A stretch of 64,000 nt of DNA, taken from positions 1 to 64,000 of the forward strand of contig JAEWJK010000013.1 of NCBI GenBank assembly GCA_023386555.1. Reading direction: 5' to 3'. The notes under the pieces are model-generated. The model was given only the letters and a program-made list of their open reading frames with translations. It had not been told where the DNA came from and did no database searches. The DNA is from Bacteroidota bacterium. Its GTDB lineage: Bacteria > Bacteroidota > Bacteroidia > Chitinophagales > Chitinophagaceae. The position numbers and the translations under genes were made by a program. Positions 61,578 through 64,000 of this stretch are shown one piece after another; position 1 is the first letter of the stretch; each line of letters opens with the position of its first letter.

Positions 61578-62381
61578 GTGAATACAACTACCTACCAGAT
61601 AAAATTGCCCCAGTTCGAAGGTCCTTTTGATCTTCTGTTATTCTTTATTGAAAGAGATGAGTTAGACATTTATAATATTCCTATTACAAGGATCATCCAG
61701 GATTTTTTAGCGTTCATCCATTCTAAAGAAGAACATAATATAGAACTCAGCAGTGAGTTTATTCTTTTCGTTTCTACGCTAATGCGTATTAAAGCAAAAA
61801 TGCTGCTGCCAAGAAAAGAAATAGATGCACAGGGTAATGAAATTGATCCAAGACAGGAACTAGTTGATAAGATTCTTGAGTACAAACGTTTCAAAGAAGC
61901 TGCAGCACAAATGGCTGAGATGGAAGCCATGCGTATGCTAATGGTTAAAAGAGGTAATCTTCAGAAAGAAATAGCTTCTATTGGTGAAGAAGCATCGGAG
62001 GGAACAGAGATACAAACTGTAACGATGTTCAAGCTGATGAAGGCTTTTGAAAAGGTGATGCAGCGTGTGTATGAAAGAAATAACAAGCCTGTTCATACAG
62101 TTGTTAAGTATAATTATACTATGGAAGAAAGCAGGGAAAACATGCTTTCAATGGTAAAAGATCAAAGAACTGTTTCATTTGAAAAAATATTTGAAGAATG
62201 TAACGATCGTATTCATGCAATATTTCTTTTTTTATCATTACTTGAATTAGTACAACAGAAATTTATGAGCTTAATGGTAGGAGAAGGTCGTAATAATTTT
62301 ATTGTAGAATGGAATGATAACAGGGAGGAAGAGTCAGGTGAAAACAATAATATTGAAGAAACATTAACAGACGAAAACTAA
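61578..62381 (+). CDS. scpA: Segregation and condensation protein A
   Basis: A 267-residue kleisin. The N-terminus YQIKLPQFEGPFDLLLFFIERDELDIYNIPI is a clear ScpA start, followed by SSEFILFVSTLMRIKAKMLLPR near residue 55. The C-terminal winged helix (VSFEKIFEECND to FIVEWND, about 192-247) would bind the SMC head. With SMC and ScpB it forms the bacterial condensin. GTG at 61578 is used, as the conserved sequence begins six residues in. No scpB lies beside it. A Glu/Asn-rich tail ends the protein. The 3' end overlaps the convergent histidine kinase gene by four bases. Confidence 0.95.
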   Translation: MNTTTYQIKLPQFEGPFDLLLFFIERDELDIYNIPITRIIQDFLAFIHSKEEHNIELSSEFILFVSTLMRIKAKMLLPRKEIDAQGNEIDPRQELVDKILEYKRFKEAAAQMAEMEAMRMLMVKRGNLQKEIASIGEEASEGTEIQTVTMFKLMKAFEKVMQRVYERNNKPVHTVVKYNYTMEESRENMLSMVKDQRTVSFEKIFEECNDRIHAIFLFLSLLELVQQKFMSLMVGEGRNNFIVEWNDNREEESGENNNIEETLTDEN

Positions 62382-64000
62382 AGTACAGGCTGTTTTATTG
62401 ATGTTGCTGTAACATTTTTTATCTTAGATAAAAGTTCGTGTGGGATAAAAGGTTTTAACGCACAATCAACAAATCCCATCTTTATAAGACTTTGCAACAT
62501 TTCATTATCAAGCAAAGCTGCTGTAAAAGCGATTGCAGGAATATCAGGATATGTTTTTCTTATTTCTTTAATAGCAGTATATCCATCCACTTCAGGCATT
62601 TCTAGATCAAGTAGAATGATGTCGAAATTAGCATCGTTCATCAAGATTGAAATCGCTTCGGCTCCATTTCCAGCCGTAACTACTTCAGCTTTCCAATCTT
62701 CCAACATTTTTTTTGCAATCATCATATTGATGATATTATCTTCTGCAACAAGTATCCTGTAACCCCTCAGATCATTTGAATCTTCTATGAGACTTAAAGC
62801 ATTTGCATCATTAATTGATAAAGTAAAATCAATAGTAAACGCAAATTCACTTCCATTATTCTTAATACTACTTACTTGTAATGAACTATTCATTAACTGT
62901 AATAATCGCTGGCTAATGGTAAGCCCTAAACCTGTTCCACCAAATCTTCTTGTACTATGATTGCTTGCCTGCCAAAAACTGTCAAAAATTTTTCTTTGGT
63001 CGTCTGGAGCAATTCCAATACCAGTATCAGTAATTTTGAAATGAACCGTCATTACTTCGTCTGTTGTATTAACAACAGTAGCTTTTAATTCTACGTATCC
63101 TTTTTCTGTAAATTTTAAAGCATTGGCTAGAATATTATTAAGGATTTGCACAAGTCTAAGATCGTCATGGTGCACTGTTCGGTTTAAAGCAGAGTCAACT
63201 TCTACTTTCAACTGAATTCCTTTTTCTTCGAAATGATTATAGAAAGGAAGTGTTGATTTTTGCAGTAAGGTTTTAAGATTAAAATCTGTTGGATGAAGAT
63301 TTAGCTTGCCAGCTTCAATCTTGTTGAAGTCAAGTATATCGTTCACCAACCTTAACATGTGATCTGAACAATATTTCAGAATATTCAGATATTCTTCCTG
63401 GTGTGGGAGCGAAGCTTCTTTCTCAAGTAAATTTGATACGCCGATAATGCCATTCAATGGAGTTCTTAATTCATGCCCCATATTAGACAAAAACCTTGAT
63501 CTTGCCAGGGCAGCTTCTTCTGTTTTTCTTTTTTGACGAATGATTGTTTGCACATACCGTCTTTCCATAAATAAACCAATGATGGCAAAAGATGCAGCAA
63601 TGAGAATAACGCTCAAACTGTTATTAAGAAACATCCGTGCATAAATATCATCTGGTATAACCTGCCATGCACTTTCTTCCGGACAATAAAAGATACATGC
63701 ACAAAAACATGCAATTGTTATGGCAAGGTATGCCGATAACTCTTCGAGATACCTTTCATGATTATCTACCAGGTAAGGTAATACAGTTAACAGTGGAATG
63801 AAAAATAAATAGCCACCGGAATTTAAACCCTCGGAGAACGCAATAACAGTTAAAAACGCATTTATAGAAATAACTGAAAATATCTTTGCTACGGTAAACC
63901 ATCCTTTGGAATTCATTATAAGGATGATAACAAGCGATACAAGCAAGCCCCCAACCAACGAGGCTGAAAGGAAGTTACTGTAGATAAGATTTGTGATGAT
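62378..64000 (-). CDS. Hybrid histidine kinase with C-terminal receiver (N-terminus cut by window edge)
   Basis: The frame stays open to the window edge beyond the TTG at 63958, so the start is outside. About 540 residues are visible. They have several hydrophobic helices (residues about 1-85 and 112-130 counted from 63958), a HisKA domain with phospho-acceptor His162 in FLSNMGHELRTPLNG, a HATPase_c domain (NILANALKFTEKG, FGGTGLGLTIS) and a receiver domain at about 400-515 with the phosphorylated Asp in DIILLDLEMPEVDG. No soluble sensor domain is seen, so the signal may be felt in or near the membrane. A partner regulator is not in the window. Confidence 0.92.
   Translation of the reverse strand: MITNLIYSNFLSASLVGGLLVSLVIILIMNSKGWFTVAKIFSVISINAFLTVIAFSEGLNSGGYLFFIPLLTVLPYLVDNHERYLEELSAYLAITIACFCACIFYCPEESAWQVIPDDIYARMFLNNSLSVILIAASFAIIGLFMERRYVQTIIRQKRKTEEAALARSRFLSNMGHELRTPLNGIIGVSNLLEKEASLPHQEEYLNILKYCSDHMLRLVNDILDFNKIEAGKLNLHPTDFNLKTLLQKSTLPFYNHFEEKGIQLKVEVDSALNRTVHHDDLRLVQILNNILANALKFTEKGYVELKATVVNTTDEVMTVHFKITDTGIGIAPDDQRKIFDSFWQASNHSTRRFGGTGLGLTISQRLLQLMNSSLQVSSIKNNGSEFAFTIDFTLSINDANALSLIEDSNDLRGYRILVAEDNIINMMIAKKMLEDWKAEVVTAGNGAEAISILMNDANFDIILLDLEMPEVDGYTAIKEIRKTYPDIPAIAFTAALLDNEMLQSLIKMGFVDCALKPFIPHELLSKIKNVTATSIKQPVL

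Noticed and set aside
61306..61581. A 91-residue plus-strand frame across the EamA start and the gap before scpA.
   Set aside because: It mostly overlaps the transporter gene in antisense and shows no domain, signal peptide or coding-like pattern.

Overview
The window looks like a chromosomal segment of a low-GC, free-living Bacteroidota bacterium, most likely of the Chitinophagaceae type. The signs are: many SusC-like TonB-dependent receptors with carboxypeptidase-regulatory-like N-termini, -7 boxes of the TAnnTTTG kind before several genes, few Shine-Dalgarno sequences, frequent TTG/GTG starts, a zinc-less DksA-like protein, and a zeaxanthin-type carotenoid cluster. The genus is inference only.

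Positions 1-25.8 kb: one long plus-strand surface polysaccharide locus, open at the left edge. It holds three tandem paralogous GT4 glycosyltransferases, a HisH/HisF/WbpG-like module that probably makes an acetamidino sugar, and a NeuD-like acetyltransferase, 4,6-dehydratase, aminotransferase and PglC-like phosphoglycosyl transferase that together read as a diacetamido-trideoxyhexose initiation pathway. Then come a six-SLBB Wza-like export protein, a Wzz-like protein without a kinase domain, an EpsG-like polymerase, a methyltransferase, a Wzx flippase, further glycosyltransferases, GDP-fucose synthesis (gmd, fcl) and dTDP-sugar synthesis (rfbB, rfbC, rfbA, no rfbD). idi follows.

Positions 26.3-35.4 kb: a minus-strand metal/siderophore uptake group with two TonB-dependent receptors, a PepSY membrane protein, a YtcJ-like amidohydrolase lipoprotein and an AraC regulator carrying a five-cysteine cluster. 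Positions 35.7-39.7 kb: gyrB, a small outer membrane barrel protein and an amino acid permease.

Positions 39.9-47.7 kb: the most interesting part. A cobalamin riboswitch precedes a BtuB-like receptor. Convergent to it is an operon of an ECF sigma factor, crtI, crtB, crtZ and crtY. Upstream of that operon lies a MerR-type regulator with a B12-binding domain that retains the W-x9-EH and E-x-H-x2-G motifs of CarH/LitR photoreceptors. Inverted repeats of TTTGTTTAA lie before the sigma gene and before the regulator gene, and look like its operators. This suggests B12-dependent, light-controlled carotenoid synthesis beside B12 uptake.

Positions 47.8-64 kb: mostly housekeeping and envelope genes (marC-like, tRNA-Arg, ileS, DksA-like protein with a histone-H1-like tail, MsbA-like ABC exporter, GT2, rbfA, LolC/E-like permease, an unpaired transketolase N-half, WecA-like transferase, frr, EamA transporter, scpA) and a hybrid histidine kinase cut by the right edge.

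A short interspersed repeat (core AAGTGAGTGACACAAC or AAGTGTGCGACGCAAC) occurs at least seven times, only between genes, from 32.7 to 56.4 kb. No CRISPR array, transposase, integrase or rRNA gene was seen.
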